A stretch of 64,000 nucleotides of DNA from Tepidibacter sp. (GTDB lineage Bacteria; Bacillota; Clostridia; Peptostreptococcales; Peptostreptococcaceae), in assembly GCF_025210165.1 (NCBI RefSeq), contig NZ_JAOASI010000009.1, positions 60,747-124,746 of the forward strand, read 5' to 3'. A program made the position numbers and the translations under genes. Positions 9,710 through 18,451 of the stretch are shown here, piece by piece. The notes beneath the pieces were generated by a model, which did no database searches, was not told the DNA's origin, and was given only the letters and a program-made list of their open reading frames with translations. Within the stretch, counting starts at the first letter, position 1. Each line of letters begins with the position of its first letter.

Positions 9710-10348
9710 CTACCTCTTCCTCCCCTCACATCTATATATCCTCATACCCAAATTCATAAATTTATCTTCATACTCAGTAGTAACATTTCCCTCAAATTCA
9801 CTATTTGCTAAATCAAGTGAAACATTTTGTAGCTCAAGACCATATCCAGATATTTCATTAAGTGAGAACTCGAATAGCTTTTCATTATCAGTTTTAAAAT
9901 GCATCTCTCCATCATCAGATAATACCTTATTGTACATATCTAAAAATCCACTATGTGTAAGCCTTCTTTTTGCCCATCTTTTTTTAGGCCAAGGATCACA
10001 AAAGTTTATATATATTCTATTTATCTCTTTTTCATCAAAGTATTCTAATATATTTTGTACATTTCCCCATATAAAAAGTATATTCTTTAATTCTCCTTCA
10101 TCCGCTTTTTGAACAGCTTTTAATAATACTTCTTCTTTTATTTCCATTGCTATAAAGTTTATATTAGGATTTTTTTTTGCTAAAGTAGTTAAAAATTTTC
10201 CTCTTCCAGTTCCAACTTCTATATATATAGGATTATCGTTATTAAATTTTCCCAACCATCTTCCTTTTAATTCATTTGGATTTTTTATTAAATAATTGTC
10301 GTATGATAATAATTTTTCGTCTGCACCTTTTACTTTTCTTCTTCTCAC
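9710..10348 (-). CDS. trmB: tRNA (guanine-N7-)-methyltransferase
   Basis: 212 residues, the usual TrmB length. The SAM-binding motif is EVGTGRGKFLTTLA, and the signature NFCDPWPKKRWAKRRLT contains the DPWPKKRH-type catalytic/tRNA-binding segment. The C-terminal TEYEDKFMNLG segment is also characteristic. It methylates G46 of tRNA variable loops in the cytoplasm. It follows the diguanylate cyclase gene by one base, so the two are probably co-transcribed without any obvious functional link. Confidence 0.95.
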   Translation of the reverse strand: MRRRKVKGADEKLLSYDNYLIKNPNELKGRWLGKFNNDNPIYIEVGTGRGKFLTTLAKKNPNINFIAMEIKEEVLLKAVQKADEGELKNILFIWGNVQNILEYFDEKEINRIYINFCDPWPKKRWAKRRLTHSGFLDMYNKVLSDDGEMHFKTDNEKLFEFSLNEISGYGLELQNVSLDLANSEFEGNVTTEYEDKFMNLGMRIYRCEGRKR

Positions 10349-10349
10349 T

Positions 10350-11765
10350 TTATGTCCCTCTTTCTATTCTATCTCTTCCATTTTCTTTTGCTTTATACAG
10401 CAGATTATCTGCTTTATTAATGATATCCATGCACGATTCTTCTTTTAACTGAACTGTTCCTCCACTTATTGTAACTATAAGATTTTTATTTTTAAATTCA
10501 ATATTTTTTATTCCATTTCTTATTTCTTCTGCCATTTCATATGCATTTTCTATGTCTGTATTTAACAAGACTATTAAAAATTCTTCTCCACCGTATCTTC
10601 CAACAAATCCAGTTTTACCAATATAAGTTTTAATATATTTAGATATCTCAACTAACACATCATCTCCAAATTGATGACCATAATTATCATTTATTTTTTT
10701 GAAATGATCTATATCAAACATTATTATAGATAAATCACTTTTCAGTTCACTAGATTCTTGTATCTCTTCATTTAACATTTCATATATGTGTTTATGATTG
10801 TAAAGCCCTGTTAAGCCGTCTGTTATGCTGAGTTCTTTAAGTTGTTTGTTCATCTGATTTATTCTATTTTCTATATCATATCTATCTTTTATCATACAAT
10901 TTACAGATACACCTATTTTTTTTAGTTCTATATATTTTAATACTTCCATATCTATGTATGTTCTCTCTTTTGAGGCTCTTTCAAAGAATGAAATCACAAG
11001 ATTTATTTTTTTATCCATTCTTCTATTTATAATTTTAATATATATAAATACCATTAATATCATTAATACCATTAATACTGTAACTATTTTAATTTCCTTT
11101 TTAAATTCTCTCTTTAATATAAGTTCATTTTCTTTTATATGATTTTCTATCTCATCTACATATATACCTGATCCTATAGCCCACTCCCAATCAGGAACAG
11201 ATTTTGCAAAATACAGCTTATCATGATCTAAAGTATCAGTATTTTTTTTCCATTTTTGGATTAAATATACTCCTTTTTCATTTTCTTTAGCCATTTTAAT
11301 AAGTCTTTGACCCACTTTAACTCCGTCTATATCCTTGAACTTTGAAATATTCTTACCTACCAACTCTGGATATTTGCCATTCGCAAGCTCAACTCCATCA
11401 TAGGTAACTATAAACATATATTGCTCATTATTATCACCAAAGTAAATGTTTGATACAAACTTTATAACTCTTTGCTTTATTATTTCTTCTATTTGTGACT
11501 TTGTATATTTAGAATTTTCTTTTAACAATTTGTATGTATGGTTTTTTTCGAATTCTATATATTCAAATACTTCATCTACTTTACTTCTTAATACTTCTTT
11601 TTGTTTTTTTGTATACTCTAGTCTTAAAACTTCGCTTTCTCTTAAAAAATTTCTATACTGTCTAATCACATGACTACATTCTATTGTGACTGTAATTGCA
11701 ATAATCAAAATCACTATACTTCTAAGCAAAATACTTTTTATGCTTGCATTATCTGATTTTAACAT
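10350..11765 (-). CDS. Cache-domain diguanylate cyclase
   Basis: 471 residues. An N-terminal transmembrane helix is followed by an extracellular single Cache-type sensor (around residues 95-210, with DGVELANGKYPELVGKN and a WEWAIGSGIYVDEI segment), a second transmembrane helix near 230-250, and a C-terminal GGDEF domain. The active-site motif GRYGGEEF is intact, so it should make c-di-GMP from GTP. The RxxD inhibitory site five residues upstream is absent. I choose the ATG at 11765, preceded by GAGGTGCTAACG. Confidence 0.9.
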   Translation of the reverse strand: MLKSDNASIKSILLRSIVILIIAITVTIECSHVIRQYRNFLRESEVLRLEYTKKQKEVLRSKVDEVFEYIEFEKNHTYKLLKENSKYTKSQIEEIIKQRVIKFVSNIYFGDNNEQYMFIVTYDGVELANGKYPELVGKNISKFKDIDGVKVGQRLIKMAKENEKGVYLIQKWKKNTDTLDHDKLYFAKSVPDWEWAIGSGIYVDEIENHIKENELILKREFKKEIKIVTVLMVLMILMVFIYIKIINRRMDKKINLVISFFERASKERTYIDMEVLKYIELKKIGVSVNCMIKDRYDIENRINQMNKQLKELSITDGLTGLYNHKHIYEMLNEEIQESSELKSDLSIIMFDIDHFKKINDNYGHQFGDDVLVEISKYIKTYIGKTGFVGRYGGEEFLIVLLNTDIENAYEMAEEIRNGIKNIEFKNKNLIVTISGGTVQLKEESCMDIINKADNLLYKAKENGRDRIERGT

Positions 11766-11898
11766 CGTTAGCACCTCTTACTTTAGCATTAATTACTTTT
11801 ATTATATCATATAAAATCTAAAATGGAATTTTAGAACGCTTAGATAACTATTAACTTCTATTATTATATGATTATTTATTCTAAAATGATGCATTTTA

Positions 11899-11934
11899 AA
11901 AAGAATTTCAATAAAATTATTGAAACTCTTTTGA
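11899..11934 (-). terminator. Intrinsic terminator after the EAL gene
   Basis: The arms AGTTTCAATAA/TTATTGAAATT are followed on the minus strand by TTCTTTTTAAAA. The site is just downstream of the stop at 11936. Confidence 0.7.
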
Positions 11935-11935
11935 T

Positions 11936-14137
11936 TTAAAATTTATAATTAGGCTTTCCTATGTGATAGCCTTGTGCATAATCTATATTTAGTTCTCTTA
12001 TTATATCTAATATCTCTTCATTTTCTACAAACTCGGCAATAGTTTTCATTTTGAAAGCCTTTGCCATATGTACGATAGATTTTACAATATATAAGCTTTC
12101 TTCGTTCTCGTTTATGTCCTTTATAAAAGAACCATCTATTTTTAAATAATTTGCCGGTATTTGTTTTAAATATTGCATAGAAGAAAATCCAGTTCCAAAA
12201 TCATCTATAGAAAATGTAAATCCTAATTTTTTAAATGGATATATCGTTTTTACAAGAGAATCAATATTATCTATGTTTTGAGTTTCTGTTATTTCAAATA
12301 CTATATTTTGGTATTTTATCTTATATTCGTCTGCTAAATTAACAATTTTCGGTAGAAATTCAGAATCATTTAAATCCTTTCCCGAAACATTGACTGAAAA
12401 TTTTATTTTATCTTCTTTATCCCAATTATTTTTGTATTCCATTGCCTTTTCTATTACAAGTAAATCTAATTTTGATATTAAATTATTTTCCTCTGCTATT
12501 TTAATATAAGGAAAAGGTGATAAATAATTATCTCCACTTTTTATCCTCATAAGAACTTCGTATTTTTCAATTATATTTTCTTTTATATCATAAATAGGTT
12601 GAAAAAATGGAATAATTCTATCTTCTTCCATAGCTTTTATCAGTTCTTCCTTCTTTGTATCCTTTTTCTCTTTTATTTCAAGAAGTTCCTTAAAATCTTC
12701 AAATACTAATAATCCAACTTCTGTTGTTTTCTTTAATTTATTGAAAATATCTTCAACTAATAATATGGATGTATTCCAGTCTTTTATTTCTAATGAATCT
12801 ATTTTAGTTAAGCCTAAAAACACATTAATATTTATAGTTAAATCATCTATTGTCATTTCCAAATTAGTTACTAATTTATTTAGTTCTTTTGATTTAGAAA
12901 GTGAATCTTCCCAGTCTTTTGAATTAAATAAAAATAAAAAGTCATCCGCCTTTGAGTGGACTAATATTCCATCACAACCTAAATTCTCATTTATTATATC
13001 CGTTAATTTTTTTATAACTTTATTACCAAAAATACTTCCATAAATTCCATTAATAGATGAGAAATTATATATATCCATAAATAAAATAATTTGTTCTTTA
13101 TTAGATTGTTTTTTTAAAACTTCTAAAAGCTTATTTTTGTTATAGCTATCTGTTAAATCATCCTTATTATATATATTAGTAAAAATAATATATATAAATA
13201 TACTTAACAATATAAATATAATTAGTCCCCAAAATGCAATTTTTACCGAATATAAATCATCATTCATTTCTATTCTTTCATAATCTATTTTACTTACAAT
13301 AATCCAATCTGTTTTAGGTACTTTGCAAAAATATCCATACATTTTTTCTTTTGCATCATCATAATATAGTGTTCCTAAAGAGTTACTTAAAATATCTATT
13401 TTATTTCTTCCCCATATTTTTGAATAGTTTTCTAAATTTTTCTTCTCATTGTTTGAAAATTGATTCATGTAACTCTTTTGAGGACTCCACATAGAGAATC
13501 CTAATAATTCTTTCGTAAGATGAAGTATAATATTACCAGAATAATCGGTTATATAATGTACTGTATTTTCTGTATTTGTAGTTATTTCTAATATTTTATA
13601 TAAATCCTCTAAAAATATATCAGCAGAAAAAACACCTTTTAGTTTATTATCTTTTTTTACTCCATAAGAAATAGTTATTACTGGTTTTTGACTATATACA
13701 TCGTTATATATTGATGTAACAATAGGTTCTTCTGAATGAATTGCCTGTTTATACCAGGGTCTATTTCTTAAATCAATTAATTCATTAGCTTTATCATTAT
13801 AAATCAACTTTTGAGTTTTTTCTTCATTTACATAATATACATTTGATATGATAGGTACATTATCAACCATTTTATCAAAAATTATTTTAACTTCTTCTTT
13901 ATCATTTAAATCTGTAGAAGCTAGTATCTTACCTGTATTTTCAATTAATGTTATTACTGGATTTATCGTGTTTAGTATGAATACCTGATAATTTTGAGAT
14001 CTTTTTTTTAAATTATTTTGAGTTTTTAATAAAATTTCTTTTTTATAATTATTACTAGAATAATAAATCATAGAACATGTCAATATAGAAATCACTGTAC
14101 ATATTAAAAAGAAATATTTTAATTTTTTAGATTTCAT
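11936..14137 (-). CDS. Cache-GGDEF-EAL protein, probable c-di-GMP phosphodiesterase
   Basis: 733 residues. A first transmembrane helix (8-28) precedes a large extracellular double-Cache-like sensor (to about 300) and a second helix near 303-325. The GGDEF-type domain has its signature replaced by KADDF, so cyclase activity is unlikely. The C-terminal EAL domain keeps the catalytic residues: YEVLMRI, SVNVSG, FEITETQ, SIDDFGTGFSS, LKIDGSFI, AEFVENEE and QGYHIG. The likely role is to degrade c-di-GMP in response to an external ligand. The same-strand Cache-GGDEF gene downstream suggests opposing enzymes. Confidence 0.9.
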   Translation of the reverse strand: MKSKKLKYFFLICTVISILTCSMIYYSSNNYKKEILLKTQNNLKKRSQNYQVFILNTINPVITLIENTGKILASTDLNDKEEVKIIFDKMVDNVPIISNVYYVNEEKTQKLIYNDKANELIDLRNRPWYKQAIHSEEPIVTSIYNDVYSQKPVITISYGVKKDNKLKGVFSADIFLEDLYKILEITTNTENTVHYITDYSGNIILHLTKELLGFSMWSPQKSYMNQFSNNEKKNLENYSKIWGRNKIDILSNSLGTLYYDDAKEKMYGYFCKVPKTDWIIVSKIDYERIEMNDDLYSVKIAFWGLIIFILLSIFIYIIFTNIYNKDDLTDSYNKNKLLEVLKKQSNKEQIILFMDIYNFSSINGIYGSIFGNKVIKKLTDIINENLGCDGILVHSKADDFLFLFNSKDWEDSLSKSKELNKLVTNLEMTIDDLTININVFLGLTKIDSLEIKDWNTSILLVEDIFNKLKKTTEVGLLVFEDFKELLEIKEKKDTKKEELIKAMEEDRIIPFFQPIYDIKENIIEKYEVLMRIKSGDNYLSPFPYIKIAEENNLISKLDLLVIEKAMEYKNNWDKEDKIKFSVNVSGKDLNDSEFLPKIVNLADEYKIKYQNIVFEITETQNIDNIDSLVKTIYPFKKLGFTFSIDDFGTGFSSMQYLKQIPANYLKIDGSFIKDINENEESLYIVKSIVHMAKAFKMKTIAEFVENEEILDIIRELNIDYAQGYHIGKPNYKF

Positions 14138-14408
14138 AATACACCCCTAATCTTAAATTTAAGCAACAACTCATATGTATATCCCCCATTTATATTCCAT
14201 ATTTTTTTTAATAAATTTGGCTAAATTTTCTACATTAAACATATATATTATACGTTATTCGAGTTTCTTTTTCTATATTTTTTTTGTATTTAAGGGATAA
14301 TTTTCAATATAATATAACTCATTTGTTACAATAATATTTACTTGAATAACTTTCCATACAATTATACAATTATAATTAACTTTGGTTTTATCTTTAGGAG
14401 GTTTTTAT

Positions 14409-15107
14409 ATGTTGGGCAGTTTGGCAAATGGATTAGCAGTATTAATAGGAAGTTTAATAGGACTTTTATTTAAAAAAGGTATAGGTGAAAATTATAAAAA
14501 AATACTTATGGACTCTATGGGGTTATGCATATTCTTAATAGGAATTATGGGTGCCATAAAAGTTCAAAATATACTACTTCTTATAGTTAGTTTGGCAATA
14601 GGTAGTGTTATTGGGGAATTTCTAAAAATCGAAGCAAACTTAGACAAGCTAGGAGATTTTTTAGAAAGCAAGTTAGTGAAAAATCAGGGAAGTGTTGCAA
14701 AAGGATTTGTAACTGCTACCCTTATATTTTGTATAGGTTCTATGGCAATCATAGGTGCTCTAGAAAGTGGTTTAAACGGAAACCACCAAACACTTTTTGC
14801 TAAATCTATAGTTGATGGAATACTATCTATAATATTTGCATCAACCTTTGGAATAGGAGTTTTATTTTCATCAATATCTGTGTTCTTATATGAAGGCTTC
14901 ATTGCACTTGCTGCATCTTCTGTAAAAATATTTTTAGTGGATAGCGTAGTAAGCGATATATCATCAGTAGGAGGAGTTCTTATTATAGCAATCGGCCTTA
15001 ATATAATGGATATAAAAAAAATAAAGGTAGGAAATATGCTACCAGCCATATTTATACCTTTGATTTTTTTCATATTCAAAATTGTATATTTTAATATAAT
15101 TCACTAA
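14409..15107 (+). CDS. DUF554 family membrane protein (YqgA-like)
   Basis: 232 residues, strongly hydrophobic, with about six to seven membrane segments. The N-terminal GSLANGLAVLIGSLIGLLFKKG is typical of the DUF554/YqgA family, whose function is not established. AGGAGG lies 8 bases before the ATG at 14409; an upstream in-frame start at 14382 lacks a site. It stands alone on the plus strand and converges on the peroxiredoxin gene across a shared terminator. Confidence 0.88.
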   Translation: MLGSLANGLAVLIGSLIGLLFKKGIGENYKKILMDSMGLCIFLIGIMGAIKVQNILLLIVSLAIGSVIGEFLKIEANLDKLGDFLESKLVKNQGSVAKGFVTATLIFCIGSMAIIGALESGLNGNHQTLFAKSIVDGILSIIFASTFGIGVLFSSISVFLYEGFIALAASSVKIFLVDSVVSDISSVGGVLIIAIGLNIMDIKKIKVGNMLPAIFIPLIFFIFKIVYFNIIH

Positions 15108-15168
15108 TATATAACATCATATGAGTTTAAATATTTATATTTTGCTTATTTCTCGGGAAATATAGCAT

Positions 15169-15205
15169 AAAAATCCATAGGAATTAAATATTCCTATGGA
15201 TTTTT
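15169..15205. terminator. Bidirectional intrinsic terminator
   Basis: The perfect hairpin AAAAATCCATAGGAAT/ATTCCTATGGATTTTT has A and T runs on both sides, so it can terminate both the DUF554 gene and the converging peroxiredoxin gene. Confidence 0.9.
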
Positions 15206-15213
15206 ACATTTAA

Positions 15214-15717
15214 CTACAATGTAGCTTGTCCTTCATCCCAGTTTGCTGGGCAAGCTTTACGAGTCTGTAGTGCTTTAAGAACTCTAAGAAATTCCATAAC
15301 ATTTCTTCCAACCGCAGTATTATTTACAGAATAGTATTGTAAAATGCCCTCAGGGTCTATTATAAACGTACCTCTTAATGCAATTCCACCAGCTTCATCT
15401 AAAAATACACCATATTCCTTGGCTAATTTTTTATCATAATCAGCTAAGAGTGGATAGTCAATTCCCCCTAAACTTTTAATCCAAGCGTGATGAGTTGGTA
15501 TACTGTCTGTATTAACACCTAATACAGTAGAGTTTAATCCTTCAAATTTTTTTAACATACGATTAAACTCGGGTACTTCAGTGCCTCACACAGGTGTAAA
15601 GTCAAGTGGGTAGAAAAATAGAACAACATATTTTCCTCTTAAATCTTTTAACGATATATCTTTACCATGTGTACTTGGTAATGTAAAATCAGGTGCAGGT
15701 GAGCCAATTTTAATCAT
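15214..15717 (-). CDS. Selenocysteine-containing peroxiredoxin (in-frame UGA)
   Basis: The full frame is 167 residues with one internal TGA at 15586-15588 (residue 44). Upstream residues read [12 protein letters not shown] and LDFTPV; downstream they read [10 protein letters not shown]. The TGA therefore sits exactly at the peroxidatic cysteine of the DFTPVC motif. The C-terminal ACPANW supplies a resolving-type cysteine, as in 2-Cys peroxiredoxins. The start at 15717 has a good AGGAGGAAAAC site. A 10-bp inverted repeat begins 15 bases after the UGA, a plausible SECIS. Clostridial PrxU selenoproteins are known, for example in Eubacterium acidaminophilum. It should reduce peroxides in the cytoplasm. 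A nonsense mutation is possible but unlikely at this exact position. Confidence 0.88.
15530..15570 (-). promoter_or_regulatory. Candidate SECIS hairpin in the peroxiredoxin mRNA
   Basis: GAGTTTAATC and GATTAAACTC form a perfect 10-bp stem with a 21-base loop beginning with GU, starting 15 bases downstream of the UGA. Bacterial SECIS hairpins lie about 16-37 bases after UGA and carry GU in the loop. Confidence 0.55.
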
Positions 15718-15877
15718 TTGTTTTCCTCCTTTATTTTTCTTGATCATATATATTATTTGTTGTAAAAATACTTTTATGCTTACCTTATTATTGTATAGTA
15801 AACGTATTTTATATGTTCAGTAAATATATGCCCATATATTACTTATTTAAAACTTAATGTTTGTACTTATATTCATT

Positions 15878-15917
15878 AAAAAAAGTTTACATTTGAAATT
15901 TCAAATGTAAACTTTTT
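15878..15917 (-). terminator. Terminator of the formate dehydrogenase-hydrogenase operon
   Basis: A near-perfect palindrome (AAAAGTTTACATTTGAAATT and its complement) is flanked by A and T runs, 23 bases beyond the last hycB stop. Confidence 0.9.
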
Positions 15918-15939
15918 TGAAGTTTTTTAGGATTAAAAT

Positions 15940-16497
15940 TTATAGTAAAGATGCACTTTTACTTCTCTTATTCTTTACAGATTGTTTTATATCTTCCTCC
16001 TTAACTATCTTAAATGCATCTGTAGGACATACTTCAACACATGCTGGCCCTTTGTCTCTATTTATACAAAGATCACACTTATTAGCTATTATTCTCTCCT
16101 TAAAACACAAGTTTTTAGAATCCATATCTATTAAATTAGGTTGAAGTACTTTTTCTCCCTCTTTATAATAATCAACTAATTCAATAGCTCCTAATGGACA
16201 TGCCATAAGACACGTTTTACATCCTATACAAGTTTCTTCGTTTATTTGTATACTTCCATCTTTATTTACTATTGAATTATTTGGACATACATTTGCACAT
16301 GGAGCATCTTCACAGTGTCTACATTGAATAGGTGCACTAACGATAGCTGTTTTTACAACACTAAGTCTTGGATTGAACGATATATTTTTACACTCTGGAT
16401 TAAATATATCTTCATCCGAATGAGCAACAACGCAAGCTATTTGACAGGTTCTACATCCTATACACTTATTAGGGTCTGCTATAACAAAGGTATTCAT
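15940..16497 (-). CDS. HycB-like four-cluster ferredoxin subunit
   Basis: 185 residues with four [4Fe-4S] motifs in the HycB/HydN layout: CIGCRTCQIAC, CRHCEDAPCANVCP, CIGCKTCLMACP and CDLCINRDKGPACVEVCP. It carries electrons between the formate dehydrogenase and the [FeFe] hydrogenase. The start overlaps the hydA stop as TAATG, indicating translational coupling. It is a paralogue of the HycB at 17888-18430, and both lie in the same operon, as in hydrogen-dependent CO2 reductase clusters. Confidence 0.92.
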   Translation of the reverse strand: MNTFVIADPNKCIGCRTCQIACVVAHSDEDIFNPECKNISFNPRLSVVKTAIVSAPIQCRHCEDAPCANVCPNNSIVNKDGSIQINEETCIGCKTCLMACPLGAIELVDYYKEGEKVLQPNLIDMDSKNLCFKERIIANKCDLCINRDKGPACVEVCPTDAFKIVKEEDIKQSVKNKRSKSASLL

Positions 16498-17870
16498 TAA
16501 TTTTTCTCCTTTCTCGATGCATACTCAGTATGTAGAAGATGATGTGATTTTTCTTTAAGCGGCTCTCCTAAAAATTCCTCATACAATTTTTTTATACTAC
16601 TATTTTCATGAGATTTTCTAAGTGTACACTCACTATCATGAGTATAAATAGATTTTTTTCTATTATCATATGCTATTTCTCTATGCTTATCTAAAATAAC
16701 CTTTGGCTGTCCTCCTCCACTTATACATCCTTCTGGGCAGGTCATAACCTCTATAAAATGTAAATCTGATTTATTATTTTTGATATCCTCAAGAATTGCT
16801 ACTACATTTTCAAGTCCTGATACTACTGCAACATTTAATTTCATATCTCCTACATCAATACTAGATTTAGTTACTCCATTTTCTCCTCTAACACAATTTA
16901 TATCTATATTAGGTATGCTTTCTTTAGTTATAAGCTCATATGCGGTTCTAATAGCAGCCTCCATAACTCCACCGGTAGTTCCAAATATTGTTCCAGCTCC
17001 CGTGTAATCACCTAGAGGATTATCAAAGTTTCCTTCTTCTATATTTTTAAAGTCTATACCCATATCTTTTATTAAATAAGCTAACTCTCTTGTAGTTATT
17101 ACTACATCAACATCCTTGTATCCACCGCTATTCATCTCTTCTCTATCACATTCATATTTTTTACATGTACAGGGCATTACTGATACACTAAATACATTTT
17201 TAGAGTCTACATTATCTATATCTGCACCGTAAGTTTTGAATATAGCTCCTGCCATTTGTTGAGGAGACTTACAGGTTGATAGATGGTTTAATAGTTCTGG
17301 ATATTCTCGTTCCATAAATTTAACCCATGCTGGACAGCATGATGTGAACAGAGGAAGGTCATAGCCTTCATTAACTCTATTTACAAGCTCTGTTGACTCC
17401 TCAATTATAGTCAAATCTGCTGAAAAATTAGTATCATATACTCTATCAAATCCCATTTTTCTAAGAACTGCTGCAAGTTTTTTATCTGTTAAAGTTCCTA
17501 ATTCTAATCCAAAATCTTCTGCAAGAGCAACTCTTACAGCAGGTGCGCACTGAACAACCTTATGTAACTTGTTATTACTTAAACTTTTCTTTACCTTTTG
17601 AACATCACACATATTGTAAGCCGCAAATAGAGGTTCTTTAACCGTTTCAAGCATTCCTCTTTCTTTTAATTTTATATCTACTGGAGTAATATCTTCTTCA
17701 AACTCACTTAAATAAGCACTACATATTTGTATACATTGACCACATATAATACATTTATCCTCATTTATACTTTGGACTTCCCCTTGTTTTCCCTCTATAG
17801 CATCAACTGGACATATGCTAGCACACATTCTGCACCCTGTACATATTTCCTTATCTATATTGACTATCAT
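16497..17870 (-). CDS. [FeFe] hydrogenase catalytic subunit (HydA2-like)
   Basis: 457 residues. Two N-terminal [4Fe-4S] motifs (CTGCRMCASICP, CIICGQCIQICS) precede the H-cluster domain. The H-cluster motifs are TSCCPAW (P1), MPCTCKKYE (P2, usually MPCxxKxxE) and EVMTCPEGCISGGGQ (P3), all with their cysteines. It makes or uses H2. The small ferredoxin domain and its setting between two HycB genes behind a Sec formate dehydrogenase match HydA2 of formate hydrogenlyase/HDCR complexes. An additional cysteine inside P2 (position 4) and another just after it (ECDRE) are unusual. Confidence 0.93.
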   Translation of the reverse strand: MIVNIDKEICTGCRMCASICPVDAIEGKQGEVQSINEDKCIICGQCIQICSAYLSEFEEDITPVDIKLKERGMLETVKEPLFAAYNMCDVQKVKKSLSNNKLHKVVQCAPAVRVALAEDFGLELGTLTDKKLAAVLRKMGFDRVYDTNFSADLTIIEESTELVNRVNEGYDLPLFTSCCPAWVKFMEREYPELLNHLSTCKSPQQMAGAIFKTYGADIDNVDSKNVFSVSVMPCTCKKYECDREEMNSGGYKDVDVVITTRELAYLIKDMGIDFKNIEEGNFDNPLGDYTGAGTIFGTTGGVMEAAIRTAYELITKESIPNIDINCVRGENGVTKSSIDVGDMKLNVAVVSGLENVVAILEDIKNNKSDLHFIEVMTCPEGCISGGGQPKVILDKHREIAYDNRKKSIYTHDSECTLRKSHENSSIKKLYEEFLGEPLKEKSHHLLHTEYASRKEKN

Positions 17871-17887
17871 CTCCTGTCCCCCCTTAC

Positions 17888-18430
17888 TTAAAGATTCATC
17901 AGTCCTAGTGCAGCCTTTATATTCTTATTCTTTCTATCTTCTTTTATATTTACAAGCTTTAATGCATCTTTAGGACATGCTTCTATACAAGCCTTTGTTT
18001 CTTTTCCCTTACATAAATCACACTTGTAAGCTATTATTTTTTCTTCTTCAAGACCTAATTGAATTACTTTCTTTTCATTTTTATACTGTGGTAATAATTC
18101 TATACCCCCTATTGGACATGCCATAATACAGGTCTTACAACCTATACAGTTTTCATCTACATAAATAGTATTATTTTCTTGCTTTATAGCGTTATTAGGA
18201 CATGCATTTGCACAAGGTGCATCTTCACAGTGTCTACATTGAATAGGTGCACAAAACTTTTCATTTTTTACAAGATATAACCTAGGTATAACAGGAGTTG
18301 TCATAGTCCCTACGGTATAACCTATATTGTTTTCTTTATTGTGAACGCTAGAGCAAGCTAATTCACAGGCTTTGCAGCCTATGCATTTATTTGGATCAGC
18401 TATAACAAATGTATTAAAAGCTTCATTCAT
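17888..18430 (-). CDS. HycB-like four-cluster ferredoxin subunit
   Basis: 180 residues with four cysteine motifs: CIGCKACELAC, CRHCEDAPCANACP, CIGCKTCIMACP and CDLCKGKETKACIEACP. It lies 21 bases after the formate dehydrogenase gene and 17 before hydA. It should pass electrons from the formate dehydrogenase to the hydrogenase. Confidence 0.92.
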   Translation of the reverse strand: MNEAFNTFVIADPNKCIGCKACELACSSVHNKENNIGYTVGTMTTPVIPRLYLVKNEKFCAPIQCRHCEDAPCANACPNNAIKQENNTIYVDENCIGCKTCIMACPIGGIELLPQYKNEKKVIQLGLEEEKIIAYKCDLCKGKETKACIEACPKDALKLVNIKEDRKNKNIKAALGLMNL

Positions 18431-18451
18431 TCTTCTTCCAGCCTTTCATTT

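Noticed and set aside
15214..15558. A 114-residue peroxiredoxin fragment as a separate gene
   Set aside because: It lacks a ribosome site and the N-terminal fold. The same frame continues upstream through a single TGA at the catalytic residue.
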